Positions 26,824-34,962 of a DNA stretch of 64,000 nucleotides are shown piece by piece. The stretch's first letter is position 1. Every line of letters begins with the position of its first letter. This stretch comes from RUG14300 sp964561145 (GTDB lineage Bacteria; Bacillota; Clostridia; Christensenellales; CAG-1252): NCBI GenBank assembly GCA_964561145.1, contig CAZLNZ010000007.1:1-64000 (forward strand). The letters are read 5' to 3'. The notes under the pieces are model-generated. The model saw nothing but the letters and a program-made list of their open reading frames with translations, searched no databases and had not been told where the DNA came from. Both the position numbers and the translations under genes were made by a program.

Positions 26824-27270
26824 GTGGCATTAAGAGACATTGTAAAGGACGGAGATCCCATTCTTAGAAGAAAGTGCAGAGAAGTTGTTGATTTCGATGC
26901 AAAATTAAGTCGAATTTTGGACGATATGCTTGAAACCATGCAAAAGGCAGAGGGCGTAGGTCTTGCCGCACCGCAGGTAGGTTTTCAAAGAAGATTCGTA
27001 ATTTGTTTGTTAAGCGACGGTGAACTTCTTGAGCTTATTAATCCTGTAGTATTAGAGCAAAGCGGAGAGGCTATCATGCACGAGGGATGTCTTTCTTGTC
27101 CCGGTAAATATTTGGAAGTTAAACGTCCTTCCTATGTCAAGCTGGAATATTATGATAGGCATGGTGAAAAACATACCAGATCCTTTAAGGACTTCAATGC
27201 AAGAGTTTGTATGCATGAAATCGATCACCTCGAAGGAATACTTTTTTACGATAAAGCGATAAAGAAATGA
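26824..27270 (+). CDS. def: peptide deformylase
   Basis: Def removes the N-formyl group from new proteins. The 148-residue enzyme has all three motifs: GVGLAAPQ (44-51), EGCLS with metal ligand Cys89, and HEIDH with ligands His131 and His135 and catalytic Glu132. It starts with GTG at 26824, preceded by GGAGG at a 6-nt spacing. Its stop overlaps fmt by 4 nt, joining the two opposite formyl reactions in one coupled unit. Confidence 0.97.
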   Translation: MALRDIVKDGDPILRRKCREVVDFDAKLSRILDDMLETMQKAEGVGLAAPQVGFQRRFVICLLSDGELLELINPVVLEQSGEAIMHEGCLSCPGKYLEVKRPSYVKLEYYDRHGEKHTRSFKDFNARVCMHEIDHLEGILFYDKAIKK

Positions 27271-28187
27271 GAATAGTTTTTTGTGGTTCCCCAGATTTTT
27301 CAATACCTTCATTAAGAGCGGTGCACAAGGAATTCGGTGTTACGGCTGTTATTACCCAGCCCGATAGAGTAATGGGAAAAAGAATAACCTCTCCCGTTAT
27401 AAAAAAGGAAGCCGAAAGTTTAGGAATACCTGTATATCAATTTGAAAAGATTAGTGTAGAAGGGTTTGATACTTTAGTAGGTCTTGAACCCGATGTAATT
27501 ATCACCTGTGCCTTCGGTCAGTTTTTATATCGAAAAGTCTTGGCTTTACCCAAGTACGGAGTTATAAATGTACATGGCTCGATCCTTCCAAAGTATAGAG
27601 GAGCTTCACCGATTCAAAGTGCTATTCTTAACGGTGAAAAAGAAACCGGAGTTAGTATTATGCGTACGGCTTTTGAAATGGATTCCGGGGATGTGCTGTT
27701 GTGCAAAAGGACGGAAATATTGCCCAATGAGTCGGCAGGGGAACTTTTTGATAGACTTTCAATGATTGGTGCCGATGCCCTTATTGAAGGATTAAAACTG
27801 ATTTTTAGCGGAAATGCTCATTACGTTCCGCAGGATCATACAAAAGCTAGCTTTTGCTCCTCCTTTGATAAAAAAGACGGATTAATCGATTTTGGCAAAT
27901 CTGCCGTTGAGATATCGAATAAGGTTCGTGCCTTCAATCCTTGGCCTTCGGCATTTACATATTTACCTGACGGGAAACTTTTTAAGATTCATTCTGTACA
28001 AGTACTTGAGGATAACTATCCCGTGGCTGGAAAAATTGTTAAGTGCGATAAAGACGGTATTGTTGTGTCTACGGGATATGGCTCCTTATATCTTGAATGT
28101 GTTCAAGAAGAAGGAGGAAAGAGAATGGATTCTAAGGTGTTTTCTTTAGGTCATTCTTTGTTAGGGGAATTTCTTGGTAATGAATAA
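27267..28187 (+). CDS. fmt: methionyl-tRNA formyltransferase
   Basis: Fmt formylates initiator Met-tRNA using 10-formyltetrahydrofolate. The 306-residue product has FCGSPDFSIPSLRA at the start, TQPDRVMGK, the folate-site loop HGSILPKYRGASPIQSAI with the catalytic Asn/His/Asp set (the Asp in MDSGDVL), and a C-terminal OB-like domain (FNPWPSAFT). It starts in the ATGA overlap with def and is overlapped by the next gene, rsmB. Confidence 0.96.
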   Translation: MRIVFCGSPDFSIPSLRAVHKEFGVTAVITQPDRVMGKRITSPVIKKEAESLGIPVYQFEKISVEGFDTLVGLEPDVIITCAFGQFLYRKVLALPKYGVINVHGSILPKYRGASPIQSAILNGEKETGVSIMRTAFEMDSGDVLLCKRTEILPNESAGELFDRLSMIGADALIEGLKLIFSGNAHYVPQDHTKASFCSSFDKKDGLIDFGKSAVEISNKVRAFNPWPSAFTYLPDGKLFKIHSVQVLEDNYPVAGKIVKCDKDGIVVSTGYGSLYLECVQEEGGKRMDSKVFSLGHSLLGEFLGNE

Positions 28188-29436
28188 CTGTTTACTTTTT
28201 TCATATGAAATACTATCCGACGTTTATAGAAACGGTGCGTATCTTTCCGTTACGCTCCCCGGTTTTTTATCAACTCTTGATAGTAAAGATAAGAAAATCG
28301 TAACACGGATAGTTTACGGTGTTATTGAAAAGCATGAGGAGTTTTCCTATGTTTTGCATCGGCTTTGTAAAAAGCTCCCTCGCCCCGCTATCAGAGTTGT
28401 CTTGAGAATGGGCTTTTATCTTATTAAATACTCTGACTCTATGCCCGATTATGCCGCAGTCAATGAGATGGTAAATCTAACAAAAGGTATCAAAAAGGAG
28501 CAAGCCGGCTTTGTCAATGCGACGCTAAAGGCTTATATAAAGAATAAGGATATAAAGCCTGAAGATAAACTAGAGCTTTTAGCATATGAAACCAATCGTC
28601 CGATATGGCTCATTACTTCATTGATTAGAGATTACGGAGAGGAAAAGGCAATCGTGCTTTGCAAAGGTAATTATAAAAACAATCATATTAGATTAAGCAC
28701 AAACTATAAGGAAGAGGATTTTATAAAGGAGTATAATAAGGATAACTCTTTAATAAAAACCAATTATGGTTATCTGGTAAAATCAACTGATAAGTACGCA
28801 GAGTTGATTAGAAAGGGTAAAGCCACAATGATGGCACTGGATAGTATGATAATCTGTCGGGTTTTGACTCCATTGCCTGTAGACTGTGAGATATTGGATA
28901 TGTGTGCAGCACCCGGAGGTAAAAGCGTATATCTATCGGAGCTTAATCCCAAAGCACATATTATTTCTCTTGAGCTTCACGAGCATAGGGCGGATCTTAT
29001 CAAGTCTTACGCAAAGAGGATGAATAGGGAGAATATTTCTGTTCAGGTCAAAGACTCTACAATTATTGATAAAAGCTTTATAAACAGATTCGATTATTGC
29101 TTGGTTGATGCACCGTGTTCGGGTGTCGGTGTAATCCCCTCGAATCCCGATATTGTATTGAATAGAACAGAGGACGGTGTTAAGGAGTTAACGAAAATAC
29201 AAACCAAACTTTTAGATGCTGCGGCATTATACATTAGGAAGGGTGGGGTGCTTGTTTATTCTACTTGCAGTAATTTGTATGCCGAAAATAACGAAGTGAT
29301 AAGAGAGTTTCTCAAAAAACATTTGGAATTCACCCTTGATTATTCGGAAGAAATCGGGGATTCACTTAAAATGTTTGAAAACGACGATAAAGGAAATGAC
29401 GGCTTTTTTGTAGCGCGTATGAAGAGGATAAAATGA
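28180..29436 (+). CDS. rsmB: 16S rRNA (cytosine-967-C5)-methyltransferase RsmB
   Basis: RsmB methylates C967 of 16S rRNA. The product (418 residues) has an N-terminal NusB-like RNA-binding domain (about 1-130) and a C-terminal SAM domain with DMCAAPGGKS, the catalytic pair Cys313 (DAPCSGVG) and Cys363 (YSTCSN). ATG 28180 lies 6 nt inside an in-frame TTG and has AGGGGA about 11 nt upstream; it overlaps fmt by 8 nt. The gene ends in a 4-nt overlap with rlmN. Confidence 0.95.
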   Translation: MNNCLLFSYEILSDVYRNGAYLSVTLPGFLSTLDSKDKKIVTRIVYGVIEKHEEFSYVLHRLCKKLPRPAIRVVLRMGFYLIKYSDSMPDYAAVNEMVNLTKGIKKEQAGFVNATLKAYIKNKDIKPEDKLELLAYETNRPIWLITSLIRDYGEEKAIVLCKGNYKNNHIRLSTNYKEEDFIKEYNKDNSLIKTNYGYLVKSTDKYAELIRKGKATMMALDSMIICRVLTPLPVDCEILDMCAAPGGKSVYLSELNPKAHIISLELHEHRADLIKSYAKRMNRENISVQVKDSTIIDKSFINRFDYCLVDAPCSGVGVIPSNPDIVLNRTEDGVKELTKIQTKLLDAAALYIRKGGVLVYSTCSNLYAENNEVIREFLKKHLEFTLDYSEEIGDSLKMFENDDKGNDGFFVARMKRIK

Positions 29437-30467
29437 AAAAAACACTATCGGATTATACATTAGAGCAGTTAACCGAGTTGATGAACGACTTAGGAGAAAA
29501 ACCTTTTAGGGCTAAACAACTTTATGAGGGTATTATGCTAGGCAAGGAACTTGAGGATATGACAAGTCTTCCGCAGAGTTTGAGGGAGCGGCTTTCCGAA
29601 GAGTATACTGCACAAGGAGTTAAGATTGAGAAGAAACTGGTATCCAAGGACGGCACCGTAAAGTATCTTTTTGCACTTAATGACGGAAATATAATTGAAA
29701 GTGTTGTTATGAAGTATAAGTACGGCAATACCATTTGCGTCTCAACGCAAGTAGGTTGTCGTATGAATTGTGCTTTTTGTGCTTCCGGGCTTGACGGATT
29801 AATCAGAAATATGAGCAGCGGAGAAATTTTAAGCGAAGTACTTGTTGCAAACAGGGACAATGGAGGCACTGTAAAGGATAGACAAATAACGAATGTAGTC
29901 TTAATGGGTAGCGGAGAACCTTTGGATAATTATGATAATGTGAAAGCATTTCTTTTGGCACTTAACGATGAAAAAGGAATCAATATTAGTTTAAGAAACG
30001 TATCATTATCCACCTCCGGGTTGATTAACGGGGTTGAAAGGCTTATAGAGGATAATTTGATAGTAACCTTGACCTTTTCCTTACACGCACCATTAGATAG
30101 TTTGCGTAGTAAGATTATGCCTATTAACAAAAAACATAATATACTTTCTATTATGGCAACGGCAAAAACATATTTTGAAAAAACAGGAAGACGTGTTATT
30201 TTTGAGTATTCCCTAATAGATAACTTTAACGATTCTCCGGAGCATGCATTAAAGCTTGCAGAACTTGTAAAGGGTTTTCCCTCACACATAAATCTTATAG
30301 CACTGAATTATGTAAAGGAGAGAGGACTAAGAGGATCTAATAGACAAAAGGTAAATGCCTTTTTGGAGATTTTGAGAGAAAAAGGAGTGTCGTGTACTAT
30401 AAGACGTACTATGGGTGATGATATAGACGGTGCTTGCGGACAGCTAAGGAGGAAGTATATTGGCTAA
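29433..30467 (+). CDS. rlmN: dual-specificity RNA methyltransferase RlmN
   Basis: RlmN is a radical-SAM enzyme that makes m2A in 23S rRNA (A2503) and tRNA. The 344-residue product has the [4Fe-4S] motif Cys109-x3-Cys113-x2-Cys116, the two mechanistic cysteines Cys102 and Cys335 (GACGQL), the MGSGEPLDNYDNV block and SLHAPLDSLRSKIMPIN. It starts in the ATGA overlap with rsmB. The usual prpC-prkC phosphatase/kinase genes that follow rlmN in Firmicutes are missing: rsgA overlaps its end by 8 nt. Confidence 0.96.
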   Translation: MKKTLSDYTLEQLTELMNDLGEKPFRAKQLYEGIMLGKELEDMTSLPQSLRERLSEEYTAQGVKIEKKLVSKDGTVKYLFALNDGNIIESVVMKYKYGNTICVSTQVGCRMNCAFCASGLDGLIRNMSSGEILSEVLVANRDNGGTVKDRQITNVVLMGSGEPLDNYDNVKAFLLALNDEKGINISLRNVSLSTSGLINGVERLIEDNLIVTLTFSLHAPLDSLRSKIMPINKKHNILSIMATAKTYFEKTGRRVIFEYSLIDNFNDSPEHALKLAELVKGFPSHINLIALNYVKERGLRGSNRQKVNAFLEILREKGVSCTIRRTMGDDIDGACGQLRRKYIG

Positions 30468-31335
30468 GAAGGGTAACTCGAAAATCTTAGAGGGAAGAAT
30501 AATAAAGGGTGTAGGCGGAATTTTTAAGATAGCAACAGACAACAAAACCTTGAAGTGTTCTGCCAGAGGTTTGCTCAAGCGTGGTGATGACAAGTTGTAT
30601 GTAGGTGACTATGTTATTCTTAAAGAAGAAAAGGGTGTTTGGTACATTGACGACGTAAAACCCAGAAAAAACTTGTTGATACGCCCTTATGTTAGTAACG
30701 TTGACTACCTACTAATAGTTATAGCACCATTGCCTGAGCCGGATTATGTTTTGTTGGACAAGCTCTTGATATATTGTATAGAATGTGATGTGACTCCGAT
30801 AATAGTTATTAATAAGAGCGATATTGAAAGTGATTTATTATCCTATGTAACTAAGGTCTATTGCGATCAGGCTAAGATATATTCAGTATCGGCAAATAGC
30901 GGTATGGGCTTGGATTCTTTGATGACAGAGGTCAAGGGTACGGTATGCTTTGCAGGACAGTCTGCCGTAGGAAAAACTTCGCTAATAAATAAACTATTGG
31001 ATTTAACCATGGAAACCGGTGAACTTTCTAAGATACAGAGAGGACGTAATACCACAAGACACATTGAGATTTTCAAGTATAAAGATATGGAAATAGTGGA
31101 TACTTGTGGGTTCTCTATGTATGAACTGACGGATTTTAATGAATATGATTTATATGCATATTATCCTGATTTTTCCAGTCTTGGCAGCTGTAGGTTTTCA
31201 ACTTGTACCCATGTAAATGAGCCTGACTGTAGGGTTAAGGAATGTGTTCAAAAGGGACTGCTGGATAAAGGGAGATATGAAAGATACCTTACTATTTATA
31301 AGGAAATCGAGGAGCTAAGAAGGAGGCTTATATGA
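30460..31335 (+). CDS. rsgA: ribosome small-subunit GTPase RsgA
   Basis: RsgA (YloQ/CpgA) checks late 30S maturation. The 291-residue protein has an N-terminal OB fold, a circularly permuted GTPase domain in the order G4 (NKSD), G1 (GQSAVGKTS), G3 (DTCGF), and a C-terminal zinc module with Cys-x-Cys/His ligands (CRFSTCTHVNEPDC). It starts with TTG at 30460, supported by AAGGAGG 7 nt upstream inside rlmN. rpe begins in a 4-nt overlap with its stop. Confidence 0.96.
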   Translation: MAKKGNSKILEGRIIKGVGGIFKIATDNKTLKCSARGLLKRGDDKLYVGDYVILKEEKGVWYIDDVKPRKNLLIRPYVSNVDYLLIVIAPLPEPDYVLLDKLLIYCIECDVTPIIVINKSDIESDLLSYVTKVYCDQAKIYSVSANSGMGLDSLMTEVKGTVCFAGQSAVGKTSLINKLLDLTMETGELSKIQRGRNTTRHIEIFKYKDMEIVDTCGFSMYELTDFNEYDLYAYYPDFSSLGSCRFSTCTHVNEPDCRVKECVQKGLLDKGRYERYLTIYKEIEELRRRLI

Positions 31336-31973
31336 GAGAAATAAAAATAGCACCGAGTATATTATCGGGTGATTTTGCTAGAATGGGCGAGGTCGTTGCG
31401 AACGTTGAAAAGTGGGGTGCCGATCTTGTTCACTTCGATGTTATGGATGGGGTATATGTTCCAAATATCACTTTTGGAATGCCAATGTGTAAAGCTGTCA
31501 GAGACTATACTAAGCTACCTCTTGACGTCCATTTAATGATAGTGGAGCCTGAAAAATATATCAATCGATTTATCGATGCCGGTGCGGATATAATAACCTT
31601 TCATCCCGAAGCAAGTAAGGATGTTTTAGGTACAATCGAACTTGTAAAGAAAAAGGGTAAAAAGGTGGGCTTGGTTCTCAATCCAGATAAGGATATAGTA
31701 CTTATAGAGCCTTATTTACATCTAATAGATGTTGTGATAATCATGGGGGTTTTCCCGGGATTCGGCGGACAAAAGTTTATCCCCGAGGTTTTGGATAAAG
31801 TTAGAACATTACGTAAAGGCTTCAAAGGTGATATCGAGCTGGACGGTGGTGTTACCATTGATAATGCCCAAGAGATTGTATCTGCTGGGGTTAATATTCT
31901 TGTCGGCGGTAGTTCTGTTTTTTCATCAAGCGATCCTAGCTTGACTATAAGAAGACTAAGAGGGGAGTGCTAA
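31332..31973 (+). CDS. rpe: ribulose-phosphate 3-epimerase
   Basis: Rpe interconverts ribulose-5-phosphate and xylulose-5-phosphate in the pentose phosphate pathway. The 213-residue TIM barrel shows IAPSILSGDFARMGEVV, the metal-binding HFDVMDGVYVPNITFG, DVHLMIVEPEKYI, PGFGGQKF and the phosphate-binding DGGVTIDNA and GGSSVF. It starts in the ATGA overlap with rsgA and appears to be the last gene of the long coupled run from yicC. No clear terminator follows. Confidence 0.97.
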   Translation: MREIKIAPSILSGDFARMGEVVANVEKWGADLVHFDVMDGVYVPNITFGMPMCKAVRDYTKLPLDVHLMIVEPEKYINRFIDAGADIITFHPEASKDVLGTIELVKKKGKKVGLVLNPDKDIVLIEPYLHLIDVVIIMGVFPGFGGQKFIPEVLDKVRTLRKGFKGDIELDGGVTIDNAQEIVSAGVNILVGGSSVFSSSDPSLTIRRLRGEC

Positions 31974-32105
31974 GATAGAATAGTACTGTCAACTTAGGCA
32001 AAGTTAACTGCATTTGATATTTCGATTTTGATAAAAAAATAACAGACGGAATATCAAAATGATTAACTAAAAAAAAGGAAAATACTGCACAATTATATAT
32101 TGATC

Positions 32106-32170
32106 ATACCGAGCTGAAAGCGAAAGCTCGGAGTAGAACCCCATCGGGGTCGACTACTCGGTATCGGTAT
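32106..32170. repeat. GC-rich compound palindrome (REP-like element or structured RNA)
   Basis: Two local hairpins lie side by side: CCGAGC (32109-32114) with GCTCGG (32126-32131), and GAGTAG (32131-32136) with CTACTC (32154-32159), the latter enclosing CCCC-ATC-GGGG. In addition TACCGAG (32107-32113) is the exact complement of CTCGGTA (32157-32163), and ATACCGA (32106-32112) of TCGGTAT (32164-32170), so an outer stem can replace the two inner ones. The GC-richness in an AT-rich gap argues for selection on structure or for a repeated element. I cannot assign a known family. Confidence 0.6.
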
Positions 32171-32207
32171 CTCATCCGTACTAAAGTTCATTTCATAGTA
32201 TAAAAAA

Positions 32208-32330
32208 TTAACATCAAGATAAGTTGTTGATGCAGTAATAATGTTATCTTATTGTAGGGCGGGGCTCGTTTCCCGTAGCATCCTAATAAAATAAATGCAT
32301 CATCGATATCTTAGCTATATTTGATGTTAA
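32208..32330. ncRNA. possible structured RNA domain or second palindromic repeat
   Basis: TTAACATCAA (32208-32217) and TTGATGTTAA (32321-32330) are exact complements and could close a 123-nt domain. Nested inside are TGATGCA (32228-32234) with TGCATCA (32296-32302), and a GC-rich hairpin CGGG (32260-32263) with CCCG (32272-32275). An alternative pairing, AAGATAA (32216-32222) with TTATCTT (32244-32250), competes with the closing stem. AT-rich DNA produces such matches by chance at some rate, so this is a candidate only. Confidence 0.35.
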
Positions 32331-32510
32331 CGAAAATTTTAACAGAGAATTCGTAACGTAGTATTTAAGTAATACCTTTTATGTATTCTTTTGGAATTAA
32401 ATGATAGACTTTATAATAGAATAGTTAAGATACCTTTTAAGTATGCATTGCATATATTGTATAAGGAAACAATTAATATGTTATTTGTTTGCCTTAATAG
32501 GAGGGTATCT

Positions 32511-32594
32511 TTGAAAATAATTTGTATTAATCCACCAACATTTGTAAAAATCTTTTTAAGATTTATAAACAGCTTTATAAAAAAGGAAGAGTAA
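32511..32594 (+). CDS. spoVM: SpoVM-like sporulation peptide
   Basis: A 27-codon frame starts with TTG at 32511, preceded by AGGAGGG at a 5-nt spacing, and ends at 32594. The peptide runs MKIICINPPTFVKIFL then RFINSFIKKEE. It matches SpoVM of Bacillus (about 26 residues) in length, in the Met-Lys start, Ile6, the key Pro9, Phe11, Arg17 and the Phe/Lys-rich end, and it is amphipathic. SpoVM recognises the curved forespore membrane and anchors the spore coat ATPase SpoIVA. The position just after rpe also fits: in Firmicutes spoVM sits in the rpe-(thiN)-spoVM-rpmB stretch. It is easily missed because of its size and TTG start. Confidence 0.75.
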   Translation: MKIICINPPTFVKIFLRFINSFIKKEE

Positions 32595-32628
32595 CAAAAA
32601 AACGGCAATGCCGTTTTTTTTTGTTACG
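32591..32628. terminator. bidirectional terminator between spoVM and coaX
   Basis: GTAAC-A7-CGGC (32591-32606) and GCCG-T9-GTTAC (32610-32628) form a long hairpin with an AAT loop and A/T tracts on both sides, so it can stop transcription from both directions. The two outer arms contain the stop codons of spoVM (TAA 32592-32594) and of coaX (TAA on the minus strand at 32624-32626). Confidence 0.92.
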
Positions 32629-33388
32629 AATTAAGTTTATAAAGCTTAAGCAAGCCCTTTAGCGTTAAGGCTCTATCGTATATGTCGATAAAACTACTAT
32701 CCCTAATAAGCTCGGTCAATCCACCGGTTGCAATCACTTTTACGTTAGGATCGTCTAGTTCTTTTTTCATTGAGTTGACCAGCTCTCTAACTAAACCTCT
32801 AAAACCTATTACTATACCGGCTTGAACATTGCCGATAGTATCGGAACTAATTACTTTTTGCGGTCTTTTTAGCTCTACAAGAGGTAATTGGGAAGCTTGC
32901 TCGGAGAGTGCATCCGCTGCAGTTTTGATTCCCGGAGCGATACAGCCACCGATAAATTCTCCATTAGAGTTGATTACACCGCAAGTAGTGGCGGTACCTA
33001 GGTCAATAATTATGCAAGAAGGACCGTAGGTATAGTAAGCACCGACTGCGTTTGCGATTCTATCTGCACCAAGGGAAAGAGGATTTGTATATTTTATTGC
33101 AATCCCGGTATTAAGATTGGCGTTAACAATAATTGGTTCAACTCCGATATAGAAGGTTATTGCGTGGTGCAAGGTATAGTTTAAAGAAGGAACAACGGAG
33201 GAGATTATTACTCCGTTAATGTCGCTAAAGGAATATCCATTTGACTGTAAAAGGCTACCTAGCTCTATACCCAGTTCATCTGCAGTACGACTATTTTTTA
33301 CCGATACCCTCCAGCTCATAACAATATCTTCGGTAGTGCATAGCGCAAGCTTTATATTGGTATTTCCAACATCCATTGCAAGGATCAT
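32624..33388 (-). CDS. coaX: type III pantothenate kinase
   Basis: CoaX phosphorylates pantothenate, the first step to coenzyme A, and unlike CoaA is not feedback-inhibited by CoA. The 254-residue protein belongs to the ASKHA fold: phosphate-1 motif MDVGNTNIKLAL at the start, PLSLGADRIANAVGAY, the phosphate-2 motif IIDLGTATTCGVIN, GGCIAPGIKTAADAL and the adenosine motif ATGGL near the end. It overlaps the upstream MreB-like gene by 4 nt and is the last gene of a maf-mreB-coaX unit ending at the shared terminator. Confidence 0.95.
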   Translation of the reverse strand: MILAMDVGNTNIKLALCTTEDIVMSWRVSVKNSRTADELGIELGSLLQSNGYSFSDINGVIISSVVPSLNYTLHHAITFYIGVEPIIVNANLNTGIAIKYTNPLSLGADRIANAVGAYYTYGPSCIIIDLGTATTCGVINSNGEFIGGCIAPGIKTAADALSEQASQLPLVELKRPQKVISSDTIGNVQAGIVIGFRGLVRELVNSMKKELDDPNVKVIATGGLTELIRDSSFIDIYDRALTLKGLLKLYKLNS

Positions 33389-34398
33389 TTTTTACCTCCA
33401 AGATTTACACCAAGCATTCTATCGAGGGCTAATTGGTTATCAAAGAATCTAGAACAAGAAATAGCTACTCTTTCTATGTTGCCGTCTGTTCTTACGGGAA
33501 GACCTAACGCATTGGAAATATACTCCCCTATATAGTGAGTATTTGCAAGACCACCGTAAAAATCGATACCTGATTTTTGTATGGAGGCTTGTATATTGGA
33601 TGGAGCGAGTCTGAACACGGATTCAATTGTTTTTATAAGGTTATCAATTGCCGGAATTAATACGGCTCTTGTATCTCTGCTTGTAAGTTCCAAGCTTCTT
33701 CTGCTTTTATTAACCATATCCGTTCCTTGGATTGAGCGTGCTTCATTATGATCCGGACTAAGTGTGGATAGCTGAATTCTTGCCTCTTCGGCTCTTGCGG
33801 GAGAAATTGTTATATCGTAAGAGTCATATACGAATTGTCTTAAAAGCTTATCGAGTGTATTACCTCCGATGGAAATGGAGCATCCTGTAATAATTCCGTT
33901 TTCACCGACGACAGCAACATCGGTGACGGAGGCACCGGCTACAACGACCAGTCTACATCCGACATTGATTTCGGGAATAACCGCAATCGGGGTTTCAATT
34001 AACGTAACTTCACGGATTCCTAAATCGGTAAAAATACTCTCAAAGGTTTTTCTTTCCACTTGACTTAAACCGCAGGAGATTACCGCCGTGACAACAAAGG
34101 TCGGACGAATAAAAGACTTGCTTGAAAGTTTTTCAAGAAATGCCTTGACCATAAGGCGGCATGCTTCGGGATTTTCGATTTGAGCATTGTTTACGGGATA
34201 ATAAAAACTTATGCCATCTTCTTTTTTTCCGCTTCTGGCAAGCTGCAATGCTTCTTGACCAACGCATTCGACACGAGGTTTCCCGTTGATTCTTTTTATT
34301 GCAACGATAGATGGCTCGGAAATAACAACACCACGTTTTTTCTCATAGATTACGGTATTACCCGCACCCATATCCACTATAAGCTCTAATCTACACAT
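33385..34398 (-). CDS. divergent MreB/Mbl-family actin-like protein
   Basis: MreB proteins polymerise under the membrane and guide lateral wall synthesis. The 337-residue product has the family layout: phosphate-1 VDMGAGNTVIYEKKRGVVISEPSIVAI-like start (Asp9), YYPVNNAQIENPEACRLMVKAFL, and GGNTLDKLLRQFV. The phosphate-2 loop, DIGGGTTE in MreB, reads VAGASVTD (153-160), so the nucleotide-contacting Asp and Gly residues are lost, and the adenosine loop reads YGGLANTH. ATP hydrolysis may therefore be weak or absent. It lies between maf (its usual neighbour) and coaX; mreC and mreD are not here. A specialised or pseudo-enzyme role is my inference. Confidence 0.8.
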   Translation of the reverse strand: MCRLELIVDMGAGNTVIYEKKRGVVISEPSIVAIKRINGKPRVECVGQEALQLARSGKKEDGISFYYPVNNAQIENPEACRLMVKAFLEKLSSKSFIRPTFVVTAVISCGLSQVERKTFESIFTDLGIREVTLIETPIAVIPEINVGCRLVVVAGASVTDVAVVGENGIITGCSISIGGNTLDKLLRQFVYDSYDITISPARAEEARIQLSTLSPDHNEARSIQGTDMVNKSRRSLELTSRDTRAVLIPAIDNLIKTIESVFRLAPSNIQASIQKSGIDFYGGLANTHYIGEYISNALGLPVRTDGNIERVAISCSRFFDNQLALDRMLGVNLGGKK

Positions 34399-34407
34399 AA
34401 TTGCCTC

Positions 34408-34953
34408 CTATATAGCCTTAACGGCTTTAAGAACCTCTTTCAGTTTTTCGACCGGTAAGCCTATTACATTGGATAGACTTCCTTTGATTTTCTTGACACA
34501 ATAGTTGTCTTGTATGCCATAGCTTCCCGCTTTGTCCAAAGGGGAATAGTTGTTGATATAATACTCAATACTTTCTGCTGATAATTCTTTAAACACAACC
34601 TCCGTTTTAACGGCAAAGGTTGCTTTTATATCCTCGAATCTGATACACACGCCGGTGTAAACCTCGTGTGTTTTTCCGCTAAGAGTGGAAAGAATCCTAA
34701 CGGCATCGTTATAATCTTTTGGCTTTCCATAGTAGATTCCGTCTAGATATACAACTGTATCGGCGGCTATTATAATCCCCTTTCTATTGATCGCATATGC
34801 CTTTCTTTCGGCTATGGAAATAGTTTTTTTCTCAGGCTCTACATCCGCCACGTTCTCGTCAACATCGGGAGAAATAACGTCAAAGGAGGGGAATATCTCC
34901 TTTAACAATTCTTTTCTTCTCGGTGATTTACTTGCCAATGTAACTTTACTCAT
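34408..34953 (-). CDS. maf: Maf family nucleotide pyrophosphatase
   Basis: Maf proteins hydrolyse non-canonical or modified nucleoside triphosphates (dTTP/UTP or m7GTP groups) and affect septum formation. The 181-residue product from ATG 34953 shows LASKSPRRKELL at the start, AADTVVYLDG with the catalytic Asp, and SYGIQD and IGLPVEKL near the end. A TTG at 34971 is in frame, but it lies inside the predicted -10 box, so it cannot be the start of a transcript from that promoter. ATG 34953 has no SD and sits about 3 nt from the predicted transcription start, so a leaderless mRNA is likely. The mreB-like gene follows after 9 nt. Confidence 0.92.
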   Translation of the reverse strand: MSKVTLASKSPRRKELLKEIFPSFDVISPDVDENVADVEPEKKTISIAERKAYAINRKGIIIAADTVVYLDGIYYGKPKDYNDAVRILSTLSGKTHEVYTGVCIRFEDIKATFAVKTEVVFKELSAESIEYYINNYSPLDKAGSYGIQDNYCVKKIKGSLSNVIGLPVEKLKEVLKAVKAI

Positions 34954-34962
34954 AACAAAGGT

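Larger units (their letters stand above)
31974..32510. other. intergenic island between rpe and spoVM
   Basis: This 537-bp stretch has no supported protein gene apart from the tiny ORF that follows it. It is very AT-rich except for two GC-rich palindromic islands (near 32106-32170 and 32254-32279), listed separately. A perfect TATAAT at 32412-32417 with TTGGAA (32391-32396, 15-nt spacing) is a weak promoter candidate for spoVM, and GTATT/AATAC (32361-32375) forms a small hairpin followed by CTTTT. Confidence 0.6.

Noticed and set aside
32391..32510. An upstream in-frame ATG extending spoVM to 67 residues
   Set aside because: The extension has no SD and no recognisable sequence, whereas the TTG at 32511 has an ideal AGGAGGG and yields a peptide of SpoVM size.
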